In this document: positions 25,497 through 36,984 of the stretch, piece by piece
How the letters are laid out: every line of letters begins with the position of its first letter
How positions within the stretch are numbered: the stretch's first letter is position 1
Source of the DNA: Argopecten irradians
Taxonomy: Eukaryota; Mollusca; Bivalvia; Pectinida; Pectinidae
Length of the DNA stretch: 64,000 nt
NCBI RefSeq assembly: GCF_041381155.1
Contig: NC_091138.1
Span: forward strand, 19,407,255 to 19,471,254
Reading direction: 5' to 3'
The notes under the pieces: generated by a model
The model's input: the letters and a program-made list of their open reading frames with translations, nothing else
The model's database searches: none
Told to the model about the DNA's origin: nothing
Program-made: the position numbers and the translations under genes

Positions 25497-26071
25497 CACA
25501 AGGTGATGTTAACGCACGACTACACGCATGACTTTGACGATTGGTCAACATGGTGCCACAAAAGCAATATTCCCTGCGCCCACAGTAATATATTTTGACG
25601 TAGAACCTTTAATATTTGCTATCTAGATCGATTGGTGATGTGTTAGATCAGATTGGAATATGTTTCTATAGTAACCATACAGGGAGTGGATTTCGCTTTT
25701 ATGTTAACCATGCTTATATGGAGCAATTCCTCTAAGAAAATATTCTATGGGGCGCGTTAGCTCCATACAAGCATATTAAGTTGTCAAAACACCGGTGTTC
25801 AAGTAGCTCAATGTGTTTGAGATTGTCGCGACGATGTTCGGAAAAGTTCGGAATGATTCGGCATCTTTCGAGCCTATTTTTTACGTGTACACGTTAAAGA
25901 TTTTTTATTTTTATAATAAAGAATACTTCCAGTGCTGCAACTTTATAAAAAGTGGTAAAATTAGAAAGTTTAAACTTCGGAGAGACGGAGAAAAATGTGT
26001 ATAGCACTTATACAGTTTTCACTATGACAAAAAGAGCGAAAGTGATAGACCATACAACTTTAAAGCCGCAC

Positions 26072-26448
26072 AATCCGTATCTTTCAGGGTCCGTAGAACA
26101 TAGAACGACAAAATATGGTAACTAAGTTGTTGTTAAAAGTTATCAACTATTCCTAAATTACAAGTCAAGAAAGTTCCGAGGTCCAAAGTTAAAAATAATT
26201 AAAAGTTTTGAAAGTCATGTAATCGTCTACATATTAAAATGGGCGCGGTATACAAATTCAAACAAATGCTCTACAGCTGCTGAGCTACCTGGTCATCGAT
26301 GATCGACCCACTCTAATCCCGCTACACATTTATATCTTTTGAACTCGGGACTTTCTTGACATGTAATTTTGGAAAAGTTAATAATGTATTGTATTATAGG
26401 TACCATAATTTTCTTTTGCTGCTTTACGAGCCCTGAAAGATACGGATT
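26072..26448. mobile_element. Foldback MITE with long inverted arms
   Basis: The ends AATCCGTATCTTTCAGGG and CCCTGAAAGATACGGATT are inverted, and similarity continues inward for about 110 bp per arm (both arms contain a 'caagaaagt(t/c)ccgag' motif). The centre (26265-26330) read on the minus strand resembles a tRNA 5' half (GTAGCTCAGCAGCTGTAGAG). No coding capacity. Confidence 0.7.
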
Positions 26449-27840
26449 CAAACTAGAAACATTTGGAACGAATGACTTATGTAGATAGACGTTATAATTT
26501 CCCGGCAGTTTGTGAAATTTTGCACTTACGTAAGTTCTAATTTTAAAACAGACAGCGTTATATCTGAATTTCTAAATATCTCACACGTCATTGTAAGCCA
26601 CAGGTGCTTAATTCACATGCATTTTTTATTAGCGAAGAAATTGATATGGTAAAATGCTCAATGTTTTCATCTACGGCCGATACTGTTATACATTTCAGTA
26701 CAAACGTCTCTATACATTTTAGAGATACAGAGATACATAGAAAATCTGTCATGAGGTTCCCTTCATATAAGATTTATGTAACGAGTTTAGAATTTGACAT
26801 GGTAGGAATGGTGAATGGTGCGTGACATTCGCGTTTGGTATCGGTTGGGTGTGTTCTATATGAAAGACATGGTGAGTGACTGTTTGTTTTGTCTTTGTAG
26901 GCTTTTTCATACCACCCGGTAATAAAAGGAAATCAACTGAACTTTGTCTCTGGTTATATTTGCTACGCCCCGGTGACATAGCATTAATACATGTTAATGA
27001 TTTTTAACTGAAGCGACAAATTGAGTACAAGGGGAAATGTTGAAATCTATTAATTTTGTAGCACATAAGCGACTTACATGCGACATTCATAATGCAGGTT
27101 ATAGTACACGCGTGTAATAAATACAATCTATGAAATAGCTTTATTGAATGGGAAAACACGGAAGTCATATGGTATATATATTGTATAATAATGTGTGTGC
27201 AATTCCTTATTATTAAAATAATAGATTGGATTATAAGGATTATAAACTAACAACAAAAACAACAGTGATTCGTTATTCAAGCATTAATTGATGCCCGTTT
27301 CTTTCTGAAATGTAGTCAATTTACTTGAATAACCATGTATAACATTAACCTGCATTCCAAATTCGGCCCTTTATATATAGTAAATATAGGGGTTTTAAAA
27401 ATTAATTATGCTAAATATTATTAGAAATATATAGACATCTATAAAATATGTGTATGCATCTTACAATGTATATAAAATGTAGATTTATGTTTCTGTTATT
27501 ATTGACATACCGTCACATTCCTGTGGTTGTACGCTTACATTTGGTTGGAGTTCATGCATGTAGATCATATTGATAACCACGAAAATATAAAATCGAAGAA
27601 AAAAATCGTCTTTATCACACAAATAACATCAAGTTAGACAAATTTGAATTCTGCCACTTACATTCACCTTCGGAAACTCAGTGTACGTAGTGTACACACA
27701 TTCAGATCTTACTACACATAAAGACAGTAATGTAACTAAACAAGCTCGGTCTGACTATATCATCGTTATCGCCACCATATATAGCTAGGCCTACGTCTGT
27801 ACGTCTGATCACAGATGTCATATAAATAAAACAATGGTGT
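26449..27840. other. Intronic or intergenic, no feature recognised
   Basis: Sequence between the foldback element and the presumed GIMAP copy-1 promoter. Blocks near 27500-27670 resemble 40680-40800, so this is part of the duplicated GIMAP segment, probably the first intron of copy 1. Confidence 0.35.
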
Positions 27841-27849
27841 ATGTAAGCT

Positions 27850-27920
27850 TACTGGCTTATATAAGTACATAAGGAGGCTGGTGATTGGTTGGGTATGTCC
27901 TTGAGACATAGTCTGAAAAT
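27850..27920 (-). promoter_or_regulatory. Presumed GIMAP copy-1 core promoter
   Basis: On the minus strand a CCAAT box (aaccaatcac, 27881-27890) is followed about 20 bases later by a TATA-like cttatataag (27856-27865). The same arrangement, plus an upstream 'attttcagacta' block, is conserved at 40904-40962 in front of copy 2. Conservation between the duplicates supports a promoter; no transcript evidence is available. Confidence 0.45.
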
Positions 27921-28177
27921 CCAAAGAAGCACGGGAAAATCCAGAATATATTTTGTTTTGGTTTGCTACACGTACCGCCATACGAATATGAGGTGATAAG
28001 TAATCTAGGCCAAAGTCCAGTATGCCTACAGTGACAAACGTCATGACTGAGGTGAAGTTCTGTTAATCATAACAAAACTTTCCTTGTTATCATAATAAAA
28101 CTGAAATTCTAATTGGTTAATTGGCTTTTCTTATGTACCTCTATGAAGCTACGAAAAGGTGACAGCATCTCTGAAAA

Positions 28178-29290
28178 AGAGGCCCAGAGGGCCTGTATCG
28201 CTCACCTGGTTGGTAATGTCAAGTTATGTTCTGAATACAGGTTCATTGTTTCTTTTCTGAAGGAATTTGAATATTTACCTCTTATTTCCCTATTGGGCCC
28301 CGCCCCTCCTGCCAACGGTGGGTCAGTGCCAAAATCTATACAAGTTCTGTTCCCCTTCCCCCAAGGATATTTGTGGCCAAATTTTGTTACAATCCATGCA
28401 GACCTCTAAGACAAGTAGCAATTTATAGGATTTAACTCTATTTCCCCTTTTGGGCCCCGCCGCTCCTGCCACGGGGGGTCAAAGCCAAAATTTATACAAG
28501 TTCTGTTCACTTCCCCCACGGATGTTTGTGGCCTAATTTTGTTACAATCCATGTAGAACTCTAGGACAATCAGCGATTTATAGGATTTACCTCTATTACC
28601 CCTATTGGTCCCCGCCCCTTCTGCCCTCGGGGGTCAGAGCCAAAATTTATACAAGTTGTGTTCCCCTTCCCCCAGGGATGTTTATGGCCAAATTTGGTTA
28701 CAATCCATGCAGAACTCTAGGACAAGTAGCGATTTATAGGATTTACCTCTATTTCCCCTATTGGACCCCGCCCCTCCTGCCCCCGGGGGGACAGAGCCAA
28801 AATTTATACAAGTTGTGTTCCCCTTCCCCCAAGGATGTTTGTGGCCAAATTTGGTTACAATCCATGCAGACCTCTAGGACAAGTAGCGATTTATAGGATT
28901 TACCTCTATTTCCCCTATTGGGCCCCGCCCCTCCTGCCCCCGGGGGGTCAGAGCCAAAATTTATACAAGTTGTGTTCCCCTTCCCCCAAGGATGTTTGTG
29001 GCCAAATTTGGTTACAATCCATGCAGAACTCTAGGACAAGTAGCGATTTATAGGATTTACCTCTATTACCCCTATTGGGCCCCACTCCTCCTGCCCCTCG
29101 GGGGTCAGAGCCAAAATTTATACAAATTCTGTTCCCCTACACCCAAGGATGTTTGTGGCCAAATTTGGTCACAATCCATGCGGAACTCTATGACTAGTAG
29201 CGATTTAAATTAAATGTTGACGGACGGACGACGGACGGACGGACGACGGACGCCGCGCCATGACATAAAGGGCCAGGTGAGCTAAAAATA
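28178..29290. mobile_element. Pearl-type (Helitron-related) element
   Basis: About six head-to-tail copies of a 157-bp core (its 'ggatgtttgtggccaaattt' motif falls at 28676, 28833 and 28990) are followed by a GACG/ACGG microsatellite (29218-29252). The ends are 'gaggcccagagggcc...gctcacctgg' and 'gggccaggtgagctaaaa'. Core repeats plus an ACGG tract is the published layout of bivalve Pearl elements, thought to be Helentron-associated and non-autonomous. The 72-residue frames in the cores are artefacts. Confidence 0.85.
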
Positions 29291-29576
29291 TCAAAGAGCT
29301 ACATAACTTATTTCTGCAATATTGTCCCTGATTGATTTCCAAAGACAGAAGTCACTGTCTCAAGAGTCTTTGCAAATAAGTCTTCATGCTGCCAGTGTGA
29401 CTGCACAAGCAACTAACATATTATTTGGTACATGTATGTATCACCTCCATCAATATTACAAACCTGCAAGTAGTATCAAGTAGTAGAAAAGATGGCGCTC
29501 GGTTTCTATTACAAATCGCGTGAGTTATGTGGTAACAAAATCAGCTAAAATGTGTGACCAATATATACATGGATAT

Positions 29577-29725
29577 ACTGAATATCAAAGAAACACAATT
29601 TAACAAAGCATGACAATTTATTGACTCGTGCCCTATCCGGGCCTCGAACTCACGATCTACGGCACCCAATCGCCTAGCCAAATATACCTGCGCCTTCTAC
29701 CACTGCGCCACATCCACGTCCCCGA
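29577..29725 (-). mobile_element. tRNA-derived SINE, minus copy
   Basis: On the minus strand a Pol III A box (TGGCGCAGTGG) and a B-box-like GAGTTCGAGGCC lie about 60 bases apart, followed by an AT-rich tail ending in 'gtgtttctttgatatt'. An inverted sister copy follows at 29784-29915. The tRNA-like part is too diverged and interrupted for a functional tRNA. Confidence 0.7.
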
Positions 29726-29734
29726 AAAAAAGAC

Positions 29735-30003
29735 GTTTCTATGACGAATAGTCGGTTCGATATGCTGACATGATCACTGTGGAATCGTGGATGTGGCGCA
29801 GTGGTAGAAGGCGCAGGTTTGTTTAGCTATTGGGTGCCGTAGATCGAGGCCCGGATAGGGCACGATTCAATAAATCGTCTTGCTTTGTTTAATTGTGTTT
29901 CTTTGATATTTAATAATTATCAAATGCACTATGTGTTGTTGATACAAAGATTTAATTTGACAATTTCCACAGTGATCATGTCAGCATATCGAACCGACTA
30001 TCA
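29735..30003. repeat. Inverted repeat flanking a SINE
   Basis: About 40 bases at 29742-29782 (containing gtcggttcgatatgctgaca) recur in reverse complement at 29967-30003. The plus-strand SINE lies between the arms. With the minus SINE outside, this gives two nested inverted-repeat levels. Confidence 0.7.
29784..29915 (+). mobile_element. tRNA-derived SINE, plus copy
   Basis: The same unit as 29577-29725 in the opposite orientation: A box TGGCGCAGTGG at about 29793, a degraded B box (TAGATCGAGGCCC), then the common tail 'aattgtgtttctttgatatt'. Confidence 0.7.
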
Positions 30004-30962
30004 CGTTTTAAATGACTTGAATACACGGATTTTATAATGGTTACATGTCATTATTTTCGGATTTTGGTGATTTTCAAATGAATTGGACATCGGCCGAGGA
30101 ACATGTACAAACACATGTAGGCCCACACTGTACCGTGTGTGTTAGCATAAAATTGCATCGTTGTTTCAATCACTTCAATATATCCTACATATATCGATTT
30201 TAAGTATTGTAAAAGCTACAACTGTAGGATTCAGTTTCATGAATAGCTTTTTCGAAGCACCCAAACACATGAAACATTGTGTAGGGGATAGTCTCCGGCG
30301 ATCACCGTAGATAGTCTAACAAACAGGACTTGTCAGTCCCGGGACTCCCCTGATCGATCTGTATTGTCGTGCGACATGTTTCGGTAAAACTTGTCCTACA
30401 CAAAGACTGTTGTTTTTCTGACATATCTTATCCATTTGCGTACAACAAAAACACAAATATGATGTACCTGTTGTAGCGAACAACATGTAGTGTTGCTGAC
30501 ACAAGACATTGCGACGTCATCGGAATTTGCCAAACTGTACATTGTACAACATTGTATATTTATCATACGCACGAAAGCATATTGCTCAAAGAGATACGGT
30601 AGTAACATAAACAATGTAACTTTTCTACATTTGTGTTTACATACGTAGATGTGCTCAAACCTATTTTGATACATGTTCCTCGAACGTACGATCAGTAGAG
30701 TACTGAAAACACCAAAGGTTTCTGATGCGGACCATCATAACTTCACCCGCGCGACTCCAAATTGTAAATTATAAATGTCTCAATAGCCAATCATGTTGTA
30801 AACACTAAATGAAAGAACAACCAGTAACTTCAATATTAAGGCCGAATGTTTATTTTTGATAAAGAGTTATAAATTGATAAAGAGTTACATTATAATATTC
30901 TCTTGCACTCCTCCATTTTCTATAAATATCAGTACAGAACATACAACTTAATATGGTGACTG

Positions 30963-31586
30963 GGAAAGGACATGAAAAAAAGAAGCGTAATGCGAACGCA
31001 ATCCTTTTGCGACATATTGCCACAAGCCCTTCACTTCTGGGTCGCGAGTTATAATCCCATGTGGAGAAGTTGCCAGGTACTAACAGCTGATCGGTGGGTT
31101 TTCGGTTCCTCCACCAACAAAACCTGACACGTCCATAAATGGTCCCATATGATAATAAGAAGTTAAATTTATACAACCAAAAATAATAAATGTTGCGTAT
31201 GAACACAATAGCATTGCATGCAATTCCAATAGTATTGCGTAGAAACGCAAAATACTATTGCGCTTAAACGCAAAAATCATTGCGTGTTAACGCAATAATT
31301 GCTGTGTACGAAGGCAATCGCATTGCATGTGATCCCAATACTATTGCGTAGAAACGCAAAATACTATTGCGTTCGAACGCAAAAATCATTGCGTGTTAAC
31401 GCAATAATAGCTGTGTACGAACGCAATAGTATTGCATGCAAGCGAAAACATGATTCTCTGCTAACGCAATAGTATATTGCGTTCACACGCAAAAGTATTA
31501 CGTTCACTTGCAATATTTATTACACCCAAAACAGTTACGAAATAATGATTGCAAACGCAATACCTTTTTTTATTCATGTCCTTTCC
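30963..31586. mobile_element. TIR element with TTGCGT...ACGCAA array
   Basis: Termini GGAAAGGACATGAA and TTCATGTCCTTTCC are inverted, each followed inward by a poly-A/T tract and TTGCG-rich sequence. The interior from about 31196 is an array of palindromic units. No coding frame is supported and no clear target duplication was seen. Confidence 0.65.
31196..31560. repeat. 22-23-bp array of TTGCGTnnnnACGCAA units
   Basis: Units such as TTGCGTTCGAACGCAA, TTGCGTAGAAACGCAA and TTGCGTGTTAACGCAA alternate with linkers AATACTA and AAATCA. A higher-order repeat of about 115 bp is visible (31240 and 31355). The linker ATACTA echoes the TAGTAT linker of the other two palindromic arrays. Confidence 0.85.
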
Positions 31587-31589
31587 TAT

Positions 31590-34035
31590 CCACCGTCTGC
31601 AATAGGCTCCCTAAACTGTCATAGCGGTGATCACACCGCGAAATCAACAAATACAAACACGTGTAATAATGCCCCGCACGTAAACAAATAACTAGTAAAA
31701 CACCAACTGACTCTCCAACGCGCTTAATGATTCCAATAGCACAGTTAATGTTTCCTATAATAAGTAGGAAAAAAAGTATTATTTACGGATCGTCAGCTAT
31801 CAATCAAACACGTCCGTGTACTGCACGTGACTTAGAATTTTGCATTATGTTCGCTACGACATTGAAATAGGTACACGTGGGTCTGCGAGTGTAGTTCTAA
31901 CTTGACAACGGTGACACCAAATTAAAACATTTCCTATGCAAATACAGCTCTGACAAATGAATTCATAATAGAATATTAGTAAATCGTTCTATTCAGAAAC
32001 ATAAAAACAACAATTACAGCCATAGAAACAACAATATCTGGATACACTTAATTAGCTTAAGTTGTATGGTCTATGATTTGTATTTTGGCATAGAAAAGTA
32101 TTTAAATTGTTTTACATATTTATCTGTGCCTCTCTAAGTTTTAAAATTTCGATATTTACCGACTTTTGTTAAGTTCGTATTCGCAAAGTTATTAAAGAAT
32201 TAAATTAAACGTTTACACGTTTAAAATAGCTCGGAAGTATCCGAACTGTTCCGATATATTTCGATCTGTACAGGTATTTCCGATATTGACCACGTGATAC
32301 GGAGGTTCCGATCTATACGATATCGCCGATGTCGATCACATGATGCAACTCTGTTTTCCAATATTACCCGAAAGTTTGAATCATGGCGTTGACAGTGGCG
32401 GTTCTTTCAAAACGTGTGATACTTCATGCGACATTTACCGCTATGTCAAAAGTATATTGGTGCTTTCATGGATCTGAACCATCATATATAAGCATCCATA
32501 TTCACACATTGTATGTTTTATGAGAGTTAACAACTTTAAATTGCCTTAATCGAATAAATCATTATACCAGGTATATCAGTTTGTTACCCGTTCACAACGC
32601 TGTGTAAATCCTCACTTAATATGGCGCTATTATACTTTTATCGAAGGAAAGACTAGAATGGTAAAGTTTCTGACAATGAACTATTACAAATGTAACTGTA
32701 CACTTTCTCTCTGGTGGATTTATTCTTCACGTCGATACCAGCAAAGATGGCAGCGATACTTGACACAAGATGGCATGACACGCCAAGTCTACATATAAAT
32801 AAAAAAACCTCACTACGATCTAGCGGAACCTTGGCCAATTCCTTGCTCTCACTATTAAAGTATATTTTGCCAAATACAAACCACACAGCAATCTACGATG
32901 CATAGACACATTTAAGTAACTAAGTTTTGTTCAACTACATGTAAAAATTGATATATAGGCATAAAAAAAATCTATTTTAAGCGGGGTGTTAAACCTGAAG
33001 GAAGTAACATTTGAAATTTCTCATCTATGAACTAATAGAATCGTTCATCCTCTTTGGTGTGAGACAGGATAATCTCAAACAAGTGTTATTCCGAGGGTTG
33101 TGATCTCCTGTCTCACCCCAAAGAGGGAAAATGATTCTTTTTTTCTATTACCCAATGGTTGATTTTAAACATATTTCTATTGTCGTAAATTATTGACAAA
33201 AGGGATTGGACACAAGTTTTGCCAACATAGTAACGTTCTCTTCCGAATACATAATATGAATATATACATAATGGACAGCAGTGAAGACAATACATATATA
33301 TGATATGAATAAACATTTTCTATTATAAGATTGAAGGAGAAAAGGGAAAGATGGGGGAGTATGGGAGGGGAGAATAGTTATTTGTTATTTATCAACTTAT
33401 AAATATTTGTTAACGTGACAATTGTGTACATAGTTATCTGACTGGCTGGGAAACACCGATCGGTTACTTCCTTAAAACGTTGTCCGTTATACACATTCCA
33501 TAGAAAACATTGCACTGGAGATCCACTCGAAACCGTTCCTTTCCTTGAAAACCTTTCAACTACACCAGGCAGCAGATACAGCTGATTTATACTGTTGACA
33601 TATGTATAACATGTAATTTATTAATAAACTAAGATACTGGGTAGATATAGGAAATGGGGTAGGATGCTTAAAATGTCAAAACCTGCCAGTACTATCAATA
33701 TAAATTTGGACTGCCTTTGCGATATCAAGGTTAGCATCATTTTCTAAATCTGCATCTCCTTTTAGTAACGTATCTAATGTGATGTCACCGGGGTACCAAT
33801 GAAGATCGTTTAATGATTAATCAATGTTAGCACGTACACAGTCTCGTGTAGCTTGTTTTTACACTAGGATAAGATAGAAAAATTGCGGATATTCCTGTCC
33901 GGGATTAAGAGAAAAAAAACTTACTTTCTAGTTCTTGGAAAAAATCTGGATATCTGTCTAGATTGCCTAAATGTAGTTATGTAGAACTGAGGAGTGTCGG
34001 GAGACTGTGTTAGCCAAAGGTTATAGGGTCAAGCT
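31590..34035. other. Intergenic, no gene recognised; one hairpin
   Basis: AT-rich with short ORFs only. A long hairpin is present at about 33041-33138, with stem 'cctctttggtgtgagacagga' pairing to 'tcctgtctcaccccaaagagg' over a loop of about 40 bases, probably a small foldback element. Confidence 0.45.
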
Positions 34036-34051
34036 ATCAAAAGACATTACA

Positions 34052-34311
34052 ATACAGTGTACTTAGTTGTCTCATAATCTTTAAAGAAAAACATTGCCAA
34101 AGCCCCCATCCCATTTCGGCAGCCCCCTTGATTGTTGTAAACACCACTTCATCCTTTGACTTTGCTAAACTGACGATGACTCTGCTTTCATATTTCTTTT
34201 CTATTACGACGTTTGAATGTTCTTGTATTCTTTGGTCTCGGTTTCTCAAACAGAGTTGACGCTGTTGTTCAGCATCTTCAGCTTGCTCCTTGTATTTCTT
34301 AACCTCCTGCT
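34052..34311 (-). pseudogene. GIMAP 3' fragment (third copy)
   Basis: On the minus strand this reads VKKYKEQAEDAEQQRQLCL, then a tail NRDQRIQEHSNVVIEKKYE and KGAAEMGWGLWQCF. It matches the coiled-coil end and C-terminal tail of the other two GIMAPs, but no GTPase domain is attached; at about 34312 it is cut by sequence resembling 21148 onward. It preserves the ancestral join between body and tail that the MITE disrupts in copy 1. Confidence 0.7.
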
Positions 34312-34511
34312 TGTGGCTTGTACATGTGTAATAGGTTCATCGTCTTAGTTAGGCAGTGTTCGCCGTTATTATTGATGGTCACCTTAGTTCATTATACATT
34401 TTTATCCGTCTAACGCTATTCCATCTATGTTAAATAGTACAAATCCACACCCTATCATCCAGACGCTATTCCAGTAATGTCTTACACTGAAGAAACTTCG
34501 CCCAGTCTAAA

Positions 34512-36340
34512 GTTATTACATTAAAGTTAACCACTGCCAGATCCCCCATCCCAAGTCCGCAGCCCCCTTGATTGCTGTATACACCGCTTCAGCTTTTGTC
34601 TTTGCTAATCTGATGCCGAGGCTTCTTTCATATTTTATTTCTATAACGTTTGAATCTTAAACAGAGCTGACGCTGCTGTTTTGCATCATCAGCTTGTTCC
34701 ATGTATTTCTTAGCCTTCTCTTCCATTCGTTTCAAATTTCTTTTCATCATTTTGATTTCTTCTTCATCTTTCAATGACTTGTCATGTAACCTTCTTGCCA
34801 TCATTTCCTTCTCTTTGGTGATATTTTTAATTTTTTCTTCTGCGGATTTACTCTTTGCTTCCAAACGCTGTCGTTCATCTTGAAATTCTTTTTCTATTTG
34901 TTTTTTCATTTGGTCTTTTTCTTTTTGTTTTTCTATATCTTTTTGACGTCTTATTTCTTCTTCCCTTTCACGACAAACTCTTTCTGCCTTCTTATACATT
35001 TCGTTTGTATAGTAGTTACCGCCATGTTTTTCCACAAGACCATTGACGAGATCAAAGATTTCCTTTGCATCTCTGTTACGGGATTCCTTGTCTGAAGTGT
35101 TATCGATTGCTAAGCAACGATTGTTGCATTTTTCAATGACTTCCTTCAATGAGGGCGGGACTGTCTTCAGAAAAGTTTCGATTGACTGGTTATGTTTCTC
35201 CAGCTCATCTCTCCCCGTAAACACTACTATCATATGTTGAAACATGTCTTCCCCAAAAACTTCTGTAAAATGCTTGACAGTTTCGTTTTCCTCTGGAGTG
35301 AATCTTCCTATCTTAAGTACCAACAGAAAGGCATGAGGACCAGGTAAGGACAGACTGATACATTTGGCAACTTCCTTCAGGATTTCTTTATTGGGTATAC
35401 TTGTATCGAACGCTCCTGGGGTATCTAATATCTTCTTTCCAAGCCACGAAGCTGTAGCATCTTGACATTTTTCTGTAACTGATGAAGCTGCAAAGGTTGA
35501 TTCTAATACGTCTTTCCTTAAAATGGTGTTTCCTGTCTCACTCTTTCCAGATCCGGTCTTACCAAGAATCACGATTCTTAAAGTATGTTGTTCTTCTGTT
35601 CAGCATGTGCCTTTTTAAAATAAATTCATTGTTTGTATTTATGTTCGATGAAGTAAGTCAGTTAGATAATATCCCAAAAGTTATTGAAAGGATTGAAACT
35701 GATATTAACTTTTCGTTGAAGCAAGAACGAACATCCCTAAAGTGAAAACATCGAAAGAGGATTCCCTTATTGCGAGCAAAGAATAATTGAATGGAAAGAA
35801 ATATTCCCTCGAGGAGAAGTAGTGAAAGTTATGCTTGTATTCGGTAATTCGGTACCATATATATGATTGCATGAAGTGTTATAAGAGCAAGCATTTTTAA
35901 ATTATTCATCCATTCCCGTTGAATGTTTCCTCTAAAAGCTATTTTTTGTTCTTGTTTTTGTTTTTAATTACCATAATATGTAGGTATTTTCGAGCTTTTT
36001 ATATAAATAGTCATATTAACTCTGTTATAATGCACAAGCGTACAACCCTTCCCATTGACACTTTTTTGGAAAAGTAATCAATAACAAGTATTAAGCAAAC
36101 CTTAATTTTAGAACGTGTAGCAAGTTCCTGTGGACTATCTTCATCGTCGATCGGATGTCTTGTGTCTTGGAATTTGTCCAGTAGATGGTTGATACATCTA
36201 TTTAAGTCATTTTTATTTGTGTGGTCAAGAACCGTATCGTATAGTACGTCATCACTAGCGTGTGGAAATATAAGTGACAGTTCCTGCTTCAAAGTGACCT
36301 GTTGAAGTGACAATTGCTCTTCAAGCTCTGCAAGCTCCAT
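34512..36340 (-). pseudogene. GIMAP copy 2, pseudogene
   Basis: A close paralog of copy 1. The CUE-like exon (about 36120-36340, MELAELEEQL...INHLLDKFQD) and the GTPase exon (34628-35595, P-loop GKTGSGKS, DTPG, PGPHAFLLVLK) remain. The exon-1 donor seen in copy 1 is lost. The 31-residue middle exon is absent. With copy-1 splicing a TGA would fall just before EQHTLRIV. Two residues are missing before DTPG. A deletion of about 26 bp after LCLR shifts the tail out of frame. The remaining 314-codon frame could still be transcribed, but loss of function is likely. Confidence 0.75.
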
Positions 36341-36487
36341 AATCCGTCCCTGGAATTTAGTTTATAAGCAATAAAGTACATAATTTGGCGTCGATAAGTC
36401 ATCAAATGAAGCAAAGTATGTTATAAAATGTAATCGATATGCGGAATGTTTAATTATTTAACGAGCGATTACACACAGACAATTACC

Positions 36488-36929
36488 TATCTGTCCCGGG
36501 GTGCATTGCGGTCCCCACAATTTCACCTTTGTAAAAGGTCCAGTGAAATTTCAAGATTCTCGAAAAAAGTATTTCGGACGCATATTAAATTCTCAAATAC
36601 ATATTGTAAGCTTCCTTTCGTATCCTTTTTCTGTAAACAACTGTCAGTTTTGACATAACACAATTTGATCATTAATATAAAATTAATCAATAACGGATTC
36701 TTTTGCGGACACACTAGATTTACTTGTACATGTAAGTAAATAGTCACGATTTGCATACGACGTCCGTCGTTTCAAAAACAATCATTTTGACGTCACATGT
36801 AAATGGGGCGCAATGTATTAAACAATCGGCATGACGTAATATTATGTGACCCGAGGTCAAAAGACGGCCAGTTCGTGAGCCGTTGACAGAGGTGAATGTG
36901 GGGACCGCAATGAACCCTAGAAAAGATTG
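36488..36929. mobile_element. Mutator-like MITE with 10-bp target duplication
   Basis: The 442-bp insertion is bounded by direct repeats GACAATTACC (36478-36487 and 36930-36939). Subterminal inverted blocks GCATTGCGGTCCCCACA and TGTGGGGACCGCAATG lie near the ends. The duplicate locus at about 24060 shows an uninterrupted 'cacacagacaatggcc' site, so the paralog acts as an empty-site control. A 9-10-bp duplication fits Mutator-like elements. Confidence 0.75.
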
Positions 36930-36984
36930 GACAATTACCGTAGCACGAGCAAAAAAAGTACGCTCGTAGATTATAAAGTAGTAA

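Noticed and set aside
28678-29213. Tandem 72-residue ORFs
   Set aside because: Each is the same frame through a 157-bp Pearl core repeat. The length is set by repeat period, and there is no protein family.
29784-29915. Functional tRNA gene
   Set aside because: The A box is good, but the B box is degraded, the internal distance is wrong and acceptor stems do not pair. It is a SINE.
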